64,000 nucleotides of DNA from Prostheceraeus crozeri (lineage: Eukaryota; Platyhelminthes; Polycladida; Euryleptidae), in the NCBI GenBank assembly GCA_907163375.1, contig CAJQUW010003203.1, forward strand, positions 62,001 to 126,000. Reading direction: 5' to 3'. The notes beneath the pieces are model-generated. The model saw only the letters and a list, made by a program, of their open reading frames with translations. It was not told where the DNA came from and made no database searches. Shown piece after piece: positions 52,346 to 62,519 of the stretch. Position 1 is the first letter of the stretch. Every line of letters begins with the position of its first letter. A program made the position numbers and the translations under genes.

Positions 52346-53400
52346 CGATCATATCTTTTTCAAATGACTGTGGAACATTGATTTCCATGATGAAGATTTA
52401 AACAGTTAGATTCGATGACGAACAAGATTTACTAGTTTGCAAGTTAAACTAAGCGTTCTATTATTTGTAAATGAAAGATATAGTTTCAACAGTTTACAGA
52501 TTACAAAATAAAGTTTCAATAGTGTTTATGTTAAAAATAAAGTTTAAGCTGTTTGTATGTTAGAAATAAAATAAATTTCAAGAGTTTACAACTTAAAAAT
52601 AAAGTTTCAACAGTGTGTACGTTAGAAATAAAGTTTTATCTGTTTGTAAAATGAGATTGTAGGATTTGCTAGTTTGCAAGTTAGACTAAGCGTTCTACTA
52701 TTTGTAAACGAAAGATATAGTTTCAACAGTTTACAGATTAAAAATAAAGTTTCAACAGTGTGTACGTTAGAAATAAAGTTTTAGGCGTTTGTGCGTTAGA
52801 AATAAAATAAAGTTTCAACCGTTTACAAGTTAAAAATGAAGTTTCAATAGTGTGTATGTTAAGAATAAAGTTCTATCTGTTTATATGTTAGAAATAAAAA
52901 TGAAGGTTCACCAGTTTGCAAGTTAAGAATAAAGTTTTATCTGCTTGTATGTCAGAAATGAAATAAAGTTTCACCAGTTTAAAAGTTAAAAATAAAGTTT
53001 CAATAATGTGTACGTTAGAAACAAAGTTTCAATAGTTTGCAAGTTAAGAATAAAGTTTCAATAGTGTGTATGTTAAGAATAAAGTTCTATCTGTTTATAT
53101 GTTAGAAATAAAATAAAGTTTCACCAGTTTACAAGTTAAGAATAAATTTTATCTGCTTGTATGTTAGAAATGAAATAAAGTTTCACCAGTTTACAAGTTA
53201 AAAATAAAGTTTCAATAGTGTGTACGTTAGAAATAAAGTTTCAATCGTTTACAAGTTAAAAATAAAGTTTCAACAGTGTGTACGTTAGAAATAAAGTTTT
53301 AGCTTTTTATATGTTAGAAACAAAATAAAGTTTCAACAGTTTACAAGTTGAAAAATAAAGTTTCAACAGTGTGTACGTTAGAAATAAATGAAAGTAAGAA
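52346..53400 (+). repeat. 29-bp AT-rich minisatellite, left arm
   Basis: About 35 units of roughly 29 bp, alternating types such as AAATAAAGTTTCAACAGT plus GTGTACGTTAG or TTACAAGTTAA. Almost every unit has AATAAA on the plus strand. Interspersed are AGACTAAGCGTTCTA segments also found once near 21040. Confidence 0.88.
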
Positions 53401-53572
53401 CTTCATCGTATAAGTATTCAAAGCATGTTTTGTAAATCAAATGTGTGTAGTCCTGACATGATAGAATCAAGCTTAACAAACGCGTTTGTCAAGTTCATTT
53501 GATTCTATCATGTCAGGACTACACACATTTGATTTACAAAACATGCTTTGAATACTTATACGATGAAGTTCT
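53395..53572. repeat. centre of the palindrome
   Basis: Unique-looking sequence, mirror-symmetric around 53482/53483 (ACAAACG|CGTTTGT with ACGCGT in the middle). There is no real spacer; about 27 central bases are slightly imperfect. No gene. Confidence 0.85.
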
Positions 53573-54645
53573 TACTTTCATTTATTTCTAACGTACACAC
53601 TGTTGAAACTTTATTTTTCAACTTGTAAACTGTTGAAACTTTATTTTGTTTCTAACATATAAACAGCTAAAACTTTATTTCTAACGTACACACTGTTGAA
53701 ACTTTATTTTTAACTTGTAAACGGCTGAAACTTTATTTCTAACGCACAAAGCGCTTAAACTTTATTTCCATCATACACACTATTGAAACTTTATTTTAAT
53801 CTGTAAACTGTTGAAACGATATTTTTCATTTACAACTAGTAGAATGCTGAGTCTAACTTGCAAATTAGTAAATCCTACGATCGTACTTTACAAACAGATA
53901 AAACTTTATTTCTAACGTAGACACTGTTGAAACTTTATTCTTAACTTGCAAACTATTGAAACTTTGTTTCTAACGTACACATTATTGAAACTTTATTTTT
54001 AACTTTTAAACTGGTGAAACTTTATTTCATTTCTGACATACAAGCAGATAAAACTTTATTCTTAACTTGCAAACTGGTGAACCTTCATTTTTATTTCTAA
54101 CATATAAACAGATAGAACTTTATTCTTAACATACACACTATTGAAACTTCATTTTTAACTTGTAAACGGTTGAAACTTTATTTTATTTCTAACGCACAAA
54201 CGCCTAAAACTTTATTTCTAACGTACACACTGTTGAAACTTTATTTTTAATCTGTAAACTGTTGAAACTATATCTTTCGTTTACAAATAGTAGAACGCTT
54301 AGTCTAACTTGCAAACTAGTAAATCCTACAATCTCATTTTACAAACAGATAAAACTTTATTTCTAACGTACACACTGTTGAAACTTTATTTTTAAGTTGG
54401 AAACTCTTGAAACTTTATTTTATTTCTAACATACAAACAGCTTAAACTTTATTTTTAACATAAACACTATTGAAACTTTATTTTGTAATCTGTAAACTGT
54501 TGAAACTATATCTTTCATTTACAAATAATAGAACGCTTAGTTTAACTTGCAAACTAGTAAATCTTGTTCGTCATCGAATCTAACTGTTTAAATCTTCATC
54601 ATGGAAATCAATGTTCCACAGTCATTTGAAAAAGATATGATCGCT
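53565..54645 (-). repeat. 29-bp AT-rich minisatellite, right arm
   Basis: Inverted counterpart of 52346-53400, about 25 bp longer overall and with a different order of some unit types (for example around 53745-53900), so the arms have evolved separately here. Confidence 0.88.
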
Positions 54646-54655
54646 CCAAAGTGAT

Positions 54656-54889
54656 TTGATTCTACCTATTTCTGTTGGCGAGAAAAAAGAATACATTTTA
54701 CGTGATTTCATTCATGATAAAGACGCTTCATATGGAATAGTCGAGATGTTTGAATCTATTTTCTATCACCCCGTCGTCAAACAAACTATACCCTCTATTG
54801 CTATCAAAATTACCAATGGTTTACAAGAGTGCATCCATGTGAAAGATACTAAATCCCTCGTAACTTTAGTGTTTCGGAAAACAAAGTGA
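54656..54889 (+). pseudogene. remnant of the penton-like gene (right arm)
   Basis: Exact mirror of 52100-52333; the same 77 residues. Confidence 0.85.
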
Positions 54890-55068
54890 AGTCATTGTGA
54901 TATGTTTATTGAAATAAAAATATGCGTATGAAAAAGTCTTTTCACAGATATAGGGGGAATGGGCTAACTGTAGGCATATATTCACAAGGAAGAAACGATC
55001 TCATGCGATACATAAAACAACCATGTATATCTACAAAAAGCAACATCAAAATACTGAGTTAAAGTTGA

Positions 55069-58000
55069 TTATGTCAATACATCTCCTGAATGTGGTAGCG
55101 TGAGTTTTATTATTTTGGGTGGAGGTATGTTTGTATCAGGATGTCCATGTGGAAGAGATGTGTTATGTCCTATCCAACACCTCTTATCCTCCCATGCAGA
55201 AAGCGCTCGTTTCTTAAATGTGTACGTTTTCACAGTATGAACTTGTGATTTTAAGATTGTCATATTGACAAACGTTATATTTTTATTTTTATAGGCCTTC
55301 TTATAGGACCGATGTTTCATTTTTTGGACAATTGATTTTGATATTCCTTTAGCACGCTTAATACTATCTGCACATTCTTTTAATTTCATGGAATACATTT
55401 TAGGGCGGAGGAGAATCATTTCATCTATTTCCTTTCCTGCTGTTTCATCCTTAAAACAACCAAGTTTGGCTTTATTCTGTATGGAAAAGAGTGGATGAGC
55501 GGGATTGTAGTTAGATGTGTCGAAATATTTTTCTAATGACTTAGCTACTTCATTAAAATTTAAATCTTTTTGAGTGGTAATACCTAAGAAGAAACTATCT
55601 GTATCACCACCCAACAAACGAACCTCTTTTACGAGAGGACATGGTTTTAGTATTTTATAAAAGAGTTGGTACATTTCAAGCTTAGAGTAATCTAGTACAG
55701 CTTGGCCAATATAGATGGGCTTGCACAACTCAACTTCAGATTTTATCATTTTAACACCTACAAGATCCTCATCGATAATGTCTCTATCAATGAAAAGAGG
55801 TGATGAGGCCAATTTGTGATATTTTTGATCATCAGTGACTAGTTTGTAGTTTATGCGTTTTCTAACATCCTCCATGGTCTTTCCGAAAAGACTATTATTC
55901 TTATATTTATAAAAATCTTTTTCAAAATTATTTTGGGCTAGTGCACGTTTTTGACTGTTACTATCTATGTAGGGTTTGAGGAAGGCTTTCTGTCTAAATT
56001 TGATAATGCGGTGAACTGACTTTAGAAGCATGCCCATTTCTAAATAGAATTTTAGTATGCAGAAGTGTACGAGATAATTTTTCTTATCATATTGGGTGAG
56101 TAAAAGTTTGCGGCATTGTTTGTACCTTGGCTGTCCACACTCTGTTAAGTTATTATGAAATTGTGACATGAATGGTGAAAACATATCTTCAGTCACTTCA
56201 CCAGATTCAGGTGCGAGTGGGAAATCAGCAGTTTTATTTTTAATGCTATTCGGATAAATCAAATCCACTTCAAAATAATATCCCCAATCACCTTCATCTG
56301 GAATCTTCAGTATGTTTGAAGGGTTGGAGTAATACTCAAGCTCATCTTGTTTTAACCAACTAAACTCGGAATGAGGTAGTGGTTTAGACAGTGAACTGCC
56401 ATATAAATTATTTTGGTCATAGTACTTTAGGTGGATATGATCATCACCTACTGTTTCAGATTTTATATGATGTTTATTTACAAATGTGAGACCACCGCGT
56501 ATTCCGCGCTCAAATATATTATACATCTCGGGGTCTTGTAAGAGATGAATGGTCTCACCAGTCATTTTAAAGGCTGATTTAAAGGACATGGCTGGTAGAC
56601 TGACAAAGTGGACAGGATCTAATTTGTCTTCTTCTAATGCCACTCGTCGAAATTCCTGAAAGACATCAGCCAGCAAAATGACATCTAATTCTAAGTAAGC
56701 GATCATATAATCGCCAAACGTTTTACAATCAAATTTTAACCATGCCTCTTGAGCATGTTCATAGTCCTCTACTGGACAATCTTCACCCGTCAAATTGTTT
56801 TTGAATTTGTCAATGGAAGGAAGGGTTGTTTCATTTAGTTTAGACATTGAGCTAAAATACGCATAGGGAAAGACTCCTTTGCGAGTGATCATGTCATCCG
56901 TTAAGTTTGGATAGTGTTTCTTCAAAGTTTGACTATGGGGAAGAAACTTGAGATTTCGAACGAGAGAAGCTAGTGACGCTGACATGAATTGAAATGAATC
57001 TAAAAATTTTATTTCGAAGAAGACTGTCTTATTTTCTTTAGTTTTATCTACTGGTACTTTTGCTGTCATTGCCATGAATTTTTCTCTCGTTTGTGCTATA
57101 ACATTGAACTGCCACGATTTCATCTGGCTCAACCCTCCTTTTATGAGCATATGACTGTCATAGCCCTTAAAGTTATGAAAAATGACGGGTAGTACACGAC
57201 GTCTCAACCTAAGTGAAAAGTTACATTTGGAGCAGAGTGCGTTTCTAAATTTACCAGTGATGTGATCATGATCACGCACTTTCTTAATTTTATCATCATC
57301 AAACGTTTTATGACATTTAGGGCACGATGTGCAACTTTCAAATTTCTGTTTGTCTTCATCTGACATATGTAGTGACTTACGCTGCAATTGGGAATCATAT
57401 GATTGTTGAAATTTTACAGCCTGTTCGAGGAATTGTAGGAATTGGTAAATACAATCCTCACCTTGCCAAGTATGCATTTTGTTTTGTCTATTCCTAAAGT
57501 GGTCATGCCATACTTCATAGCAGGATATGGCTGCTGGCTTGTGGATGATATCATCAATGTAGCATTCTATGTCTGCGTAAATGATGCGCAGGGGACTTAA
57601 TTCGTCACCATTATCCCTATGTGAAAATATTTTATCTTTGGGCATGCGTTCCATTTGTAATTTACCTCGCTTGCACCATTCATAGTGAGTTTCAAATTTA
57701 TCTTTACTCCAAAAGGAGCGGATGCAGCGGTCGCATACAAAATGTTCACCTCTTTTAGAGTGCCCCAAGTGAGTGTACAAGCGAGAGATTTTGGGAATAC
57801 CACAGTAGTGCCATTCCTCGCTATCATCTTGTTTTACTAATAAGAGGTTGACTACACGTTCATAACAAGTTGAACGTGAATTATAGCGGACACCCTTCAA
57901 CCCCTTCTCCCACACGTGAACGACAATTTTAATCTGATTATGTTTTTCGAACGTTTCTACATCTTTGATTTTCATGTTGTTACTATCACAACCTTCAAAG

Positions 58001-59042
58001 TCTAGTTCATCCTACCACTGTCTATAGCTATAGGTGCGATCTCGATGCGCGTTGATATCATTATAGTGAAGGATGGATAGGACTGCATATTTGAAACACG
58101 GTGATTTACAATCAACATTGATGACAGCTTTCTTATTATACAACGTTTTTGGTAGTTTAAATGTGCCTCGAGCTGCATGACTTTCTAATAGGGAAATTTT
58201 GAATATGGCTGAGTCCACACCATCAAAAATGAGAGCGCTGTCGCGTTCATTGAATTTATCTACATTTGATTTTAAACATTGAATGTAAAAATTTAGCCAA
58301 GACTCGCAGTCTACAACTTCGGTTGCGGAAGAGGAAGGAACATGAAACTGTATTCTCTCCGTCACTTGACCCGTTTGAAAATCTATTTTAATATATTTTA
58401 GTTGAAGGTAGATGAGCGCCTTCATTCTAAAATTGTCTAAATTGTTGAAGAGCGCTTCGATAATGTTAGAATTTTGAAGGAGCCACTCAGGAAAATCTAC
58501 AATTTGAGTACTGGACTCCATGCAGTAGTCGCGTACTAAATTATTATGTGAAACATTAATGAGGGAGATGGTAGAGGTACCGTTGGTGTAGTGATCATTT
58601 GCATGCGTGTGTTGAAGTCTGTGCGAAGATCGCTGAAGTGACTATCAAAAGAAAGAGGGCACAAATCGCAAGGAAAGGAGATGTCATCGTCAGAATCAAC
58701 TTCACCTCCGGAGATTGATGCCGCTTTGCGTTGACACACACGTTGTTTGATGTGTCGAAGGAGACTGTGCTTCCTTGTAAACATATGTCCGCAGTCGGCA
58801 CATTCCCACTCGTTGCCTTGTCGCGAGAGTCCTGAGCTGGAACTCACATCACCTGAAAGAGAAATCATTCTATCATCTCTGTTCAAGTCTCAGTGTATTG
58901 TTACAACCTACCTTGACTCAACGACTCTAAACTTTCCTCGAGAAAGGAGGGCGTTGGTGATGAAGTTGATGCCTGAAATTGAGGAAGATGCTATTAGCCA
59001 CACGTTTGAGGGAGATGAGTGAAGAAATTTTCAACTTACCAT
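55069..59042 (-). CDS. protein-primed DNA polymerase B (Polinton C, right arm)
   Basis: The catalytic part is open over 968 residues (57975 down to 55069). It has a C2HC finger at residues 81-101 (CDRCIRSFW), exonuclease I at 133-139 (YADIECY), an endonuclease-VII-like DHDHITG near 240, exonuclease II NFKGYDSH, exonuclease III YLELDVILLAD, palm DQNNLYGSSL, KNNSLFGK, GGDTDSFFLG and LRPKMYSMKL. It would replicate the element by protein priming. The upstream part has the C2H2 fingers and the N-terminal domain. Two substitutions per few hundred residues separate it from the left arm. The whole gene looks to have about two breaks or extra introns upstream. Confidence 0.9.
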
Positions 59043-59330
59043 TTCAACGAAATCAAGTTTAAGGTTGATACTTCAACAAGATAGAGACTTCACTCAAATA
59101 ATACGTCTCAAATTTGGAATTCACGAGAGAGCAGTTCACTTGTACGCCTCAAATATAGAATTCGCTAGAGAACACTTCACTTATACGTCTCAAAGACAGA
59201 GTGAAATGACACGAATGTCACTTTGCATATATACTTTCATATTCATTATTCATTGGCTGTTCATTCTGATTGGTTGCTTGTTTATACTTAAGAATTAGAA
59301 AACATTTCAAAGTCATTATTCACAGTCAAC

Positions 59331-59786
59331 ATGACAAGCCCTCCAAAAACATTGAACACAAAATTGGAGTTCTCTTCTCCATGCTCATCGCCAAAGGCGC
59401 TCGTTGCACCAAACGCTCCAACGAAGGGGAAGGTGGAGAAATTATACCAACTCGACAACATTAGAAAGTTGTCATTACCAGCGGATGACGAAGAGGAGAG
59501 TGTATGTGAGAAGGAGTGTCCCGACCTAACAGGCGTGAGGTGGAAGTATCTGCAGTACGATACTGACGATGTGATGGAGATCACCAGCACCAAATTCCTC
59601 CATCAATTATGGGAATGGTACACCCCTAACTCCCAGCCACGAACTATGGCGGAGTGGGAGTACATCGACAAAGTGAGGCTCGCGGTAGAAGAACGATTGA
59701 AGCAAGTGAACTGTTTTTGTGATCTGTGTGAAGGCAGACTCTGGGACGATATTGACGATGAAGACCTTTTGAAATACATGCCATAA
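59331..59786 (+). CDS. conserved left-half protein (151 residues, right arm)
   Basis: Identical to the mirror gene at 47203-47658. Open. Confidence 0.6.
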   Translation: MTSPPKTLNTKLEFSSPCSSPKALVAPNAPTKGKVEKLYQLDNIRKLSLPADDEEESVCEKECPDLTGVRWKYLQYDTDDVMEITSTKFLHQLWEWYTPNSQPRTMAEWEYIDKVRLAVEERLKQVNCFCDLCEGRLWDDIDDEDLLKYMP

Positions 59787-60204
59787 TAAATTTTTATTTC
59801 GTATTATCTTTGCTTTCATACTGACTTACTTGAATGGGGCTTCAGTGGATGATTTAACCATGTATACTTTTTCATTTGGAAATAGTAACACGCTTAGTTT
59901 AACTTGCAATTCTTATAACATTTTATATGGATGATAATGGTAGATGAAATAGTGTTAAATAAAATTAAGATAGCTTACACTTCTGATACAGGGATAGCAA
60001 TCGACTGCGATCCATGTGTAAAGAGCTTGTTAGACTACGGAAGAGAGAAGTGTGTTATGTTGCGTGTGGCGCGTGAGTGTCCTCCCATTTCATTCCATTC
60101 ATCAATTCATCTCATTGATAGAGGTAGGTAGAACTCATGGTTCTCATAACGTATGCAATGGATAGTTTATAAGGCAACCTTCGACAGTTGGCTAAATGTC
60201 GCCC

Positions 60205-60351
60205 TGGCGCGAATGCATACTACGTTGAGACAGAGGCAATCACTTGCAAACATGACGCAGAGAGGTTTAACAAGATTGACCATTGCCGAATGTCCCTTGC
60301 GGTATACATAGCTACGGGTTTCACCGCCGCCCTTTACAGGAACGCCCGTCG
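60205..60351 (-). ncRNA. structured block W (right arm)
   Basis: Mirror of 46640-46785. Confidence 0.5.
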
Positions 60352-60415
60352 AAAGGAAGTATTACACCGAACTTCATTTGCAACGTTCAAGTTGACTGAT
60401 AGCAGATTCAACTTA

Positions 60416-60490
60416 ATGATAGTATTGATAGTATCCAGTCCGAAGACTGCCCAGGGCAAACCGCGTGGAGGTTCTATCATGTCTTGCCCC
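60416..60490 (-). ncRNA. HDV-like ribozyme, right-arm counterpart of R5
   Basis: P1, P3, L3 and P4 are as in R5, but the 3' part differs from the other six copies, so this one is probably inactive. Confidence 0.65.
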
Positions 60491-60538
60491 ATGGTGGCCC
60501 TAAAGAGAGCCGGTGGTTCGTTCTCGGGGGTCGTCATC

Positions 60539-60805
60539 TTACAGCCTACCGATTCTGCTGAGAGAGTCTTTGACTCTCTCCTTGGTAGCAGTGTCGACTT
60601 CCACGCTAATTGGTATGTGACTGAAATGTGGAATGTAGCGCCATTCCGTTGGATTGACAACACTTGCTGTCATCGCATTACCAATCTGAGCAAGATTGTT
60701 GTGGACTCTGTCTTGCTGCTCTATTCTAGCAAATTCATCAAATAAATTTCGCGGCCTTAACTGCGGTCCGCGAGGAGAGCTGACTTGACTGTTCGGCGTC
60801 TGCAT
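60539..60805 (-). CDS. small conserved left-end protein (right arm)
   Basis: 88 residues, the mirror of 46192-46458. Its TATA box is at 60837-60844. Confidence 0.6.
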   Translation of the reverse strand: MQTPNSQVSSPRGPQLRPRNLFDEFARIEQQDRVHNNLAQIGNAMTASVVNPTEWRYIPHFSHIPISVEVDTATKERVKDSLSRIGRL

Positions 60806-60836
60806 GATTGAAATGAAATGAAATGAGAGGTAGTGA

Positions 60837-60844
60837 TTTATATA
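60837..60844 (-). promoter_or_regulatory. TATA box of the small left-end protein (right arm)
   Basis: TATATAAA on the minus strand, same spacing as in the left arm. Confidence 0.6.
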
Positions 60845-60895
60845 CACCTCTAACGCGACGCAACGTTCAAGTTGACTGATAGCAGATTCAACTTA

Positions 60896-60964
60896 ATGAT
60901 AGTATTCGCCAGTCTAAAGACTGCCCAGGGCAAACCGCGTGGAGGCTCTATCATGTCTTGCCCC
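60896..60964 (-). ncRNA. HDV-like ribozyme, right-arm counterpart of R4
   Basis: 69 nt, all helices and GGCGAA as in R4. Confidence 0.85.
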
Positions 60965-61166
60965 ATAGTGGACGATTATACGGTAGTGTGTTAGTAGATT
61001 TCAATCACTGAAAAGGGAAGATGAGAATCATTTCATTTGTCTCATCAACGTTTATCATGGGAGCAATCATTGAAGGGGCATCTAATGAATTACATTTCAC
61101 TCTACTCCATATCATAAAGACTAACCTTTGTCGAATGGCTGAAGTACTCTGACCTGGCGAGAGAAA

Positions 61167-61294
61167 GCGTCACGTTGAGTATGAAGTCGAACGCCCAACA
61201 TGAGCAACGGCTCAGAGGTTTCGGTCTAACAAACGACGAACAACCCGTGCAACACAATCCCTCTACGGCAGTACCCGCCGTCCCGAAGGAACGC
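61167..61294 (-). ncRNA. structured block Y (right arm)
   Basis: Mirror of 45703-45830. Confidence 0.5.
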
Positions 61295-61426
61295 TCGAGC
61301 AAAGGAGGTATTACAGCGATGATGTGCTTTATGAGCAGAAGTGAATCTCTTGATAGCAAGAGACTATTCAACTAGATAGCAAGTCAAAAATAAGCTGATA
61401 GCAGGACAAATGTATAGTCAGTAATT

Positions 61427-61707
61427 TACACTTAGTGAGGAATGATAGATTTGAGTGTAGTGAGTGGCACTCGATCCCGTCGACAGCCCGAAGGCCTTGT
61501 ACTGATCACTAGGGAAGTGAGAGATCTTCCGGATACCCGCTATTTACAGCTTAAGACATCATTGTCACTGCCTCGAAGTGGTAACAGCAACGCCGAGTCA
61601 AAGGTAGTGAACAGTAGCTGGGATCTAACCCCTCAAAGCTACCTTAGACTTAGTTAAATTTGAAATCTGATAGCACATTTGAACTTAGCATACTTGAAAA
61701 CCTTGAG
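61427..61707 (-). ncRNA. conserved block Z (right arm)
   Basis: Mirror of 45292-45570 with small differences. Confidence 0.5.
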
Positions 61708-61839
61708 GAAACATCCTAAGTTGTTGCTTTGATCAGCTTGATAGCAAGCCGTAGAGAGCTTGATTCACCAGCGTTTTGCAATGGAGATGTTTAGAGGTCA
61801 CCCATGACAAGATAGCTAAGACTCAACCGATTGGCGTTC

Positions 61840-61975
61840 AAAGTGCTACGTTGAGAACTGTGTCAAATGCCCAACATGAGACATGAGTTGTCCCAGCGGT
61901 TACGGTCTAAACTATGACACACTCCCTTGCCACACTTATCACTACGGCATCGTCCGCCGTCCCGAAGGAACACCC
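61840..61975 (-). ncRNA. structured block X (right arm)
   Basis: Mirror of 45024-45155. Confidence 0.5.
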
Positions 61976-62434
61976 TGTCAGTGGAATATTACAGCAAAAC
62001 TCTCCGTGTTTTGCTCGCTTTCAGTGAAAAGCCGCTTATAGCATGAGAAGACTGGCTCAGACATCATTAAAAATGCTTTCATTGACTTCAGCAGGGTCGA
62101 AAACCCCAGAAATTTTATAAGTAGTCTATCACTTAGGGCAGGTCAATAGCGACCGAACCTTTTTTGAATCAAGTCAAACGGACTTGTAGAAGCAAAGTTA
62201 CAAGCCTTTAAAGTTTTGGAGTCTTTTATGGCCTGGAGACGAAGGCCATCTCCTGGCGAACCTCTAAGTCTGACGCCTTAGCTGATATCAGCAATGAAAT
62301 TTTCTAAGTACTAATTTTCTAATTTACAGAAACCCGGAATTTGGAATGTCCGAAGCTATCATCGGAGCTCAGAGAGACGACCTACCTCTGACAATCGCTC
62401 TCGTCTGAATGACAAGTCTCTCTCGGTTCCCAGC

Positions 62435-62442
62435 TTATATAG
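62435..62442 (-). promoter_or_regulatory. TATA box, right arm of Polinton C
   Basis: TATATAAG on the minus strand, the mirror of 44502-44509. Confidence 0.5.
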
Positions 62443-62519
62443 TGTGTGGCGATCAGCTGATGACGTAATACCCATCATCCAAACACTAAAAAACCTGTCT
62501 ATCTGCGGTTCTAGTGCTC

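Noticed and set aside
52346-53400. CRISPR array
   Set aside because: Units are contiguous and variable with no unique spacers; eukaryotic minisatellite.
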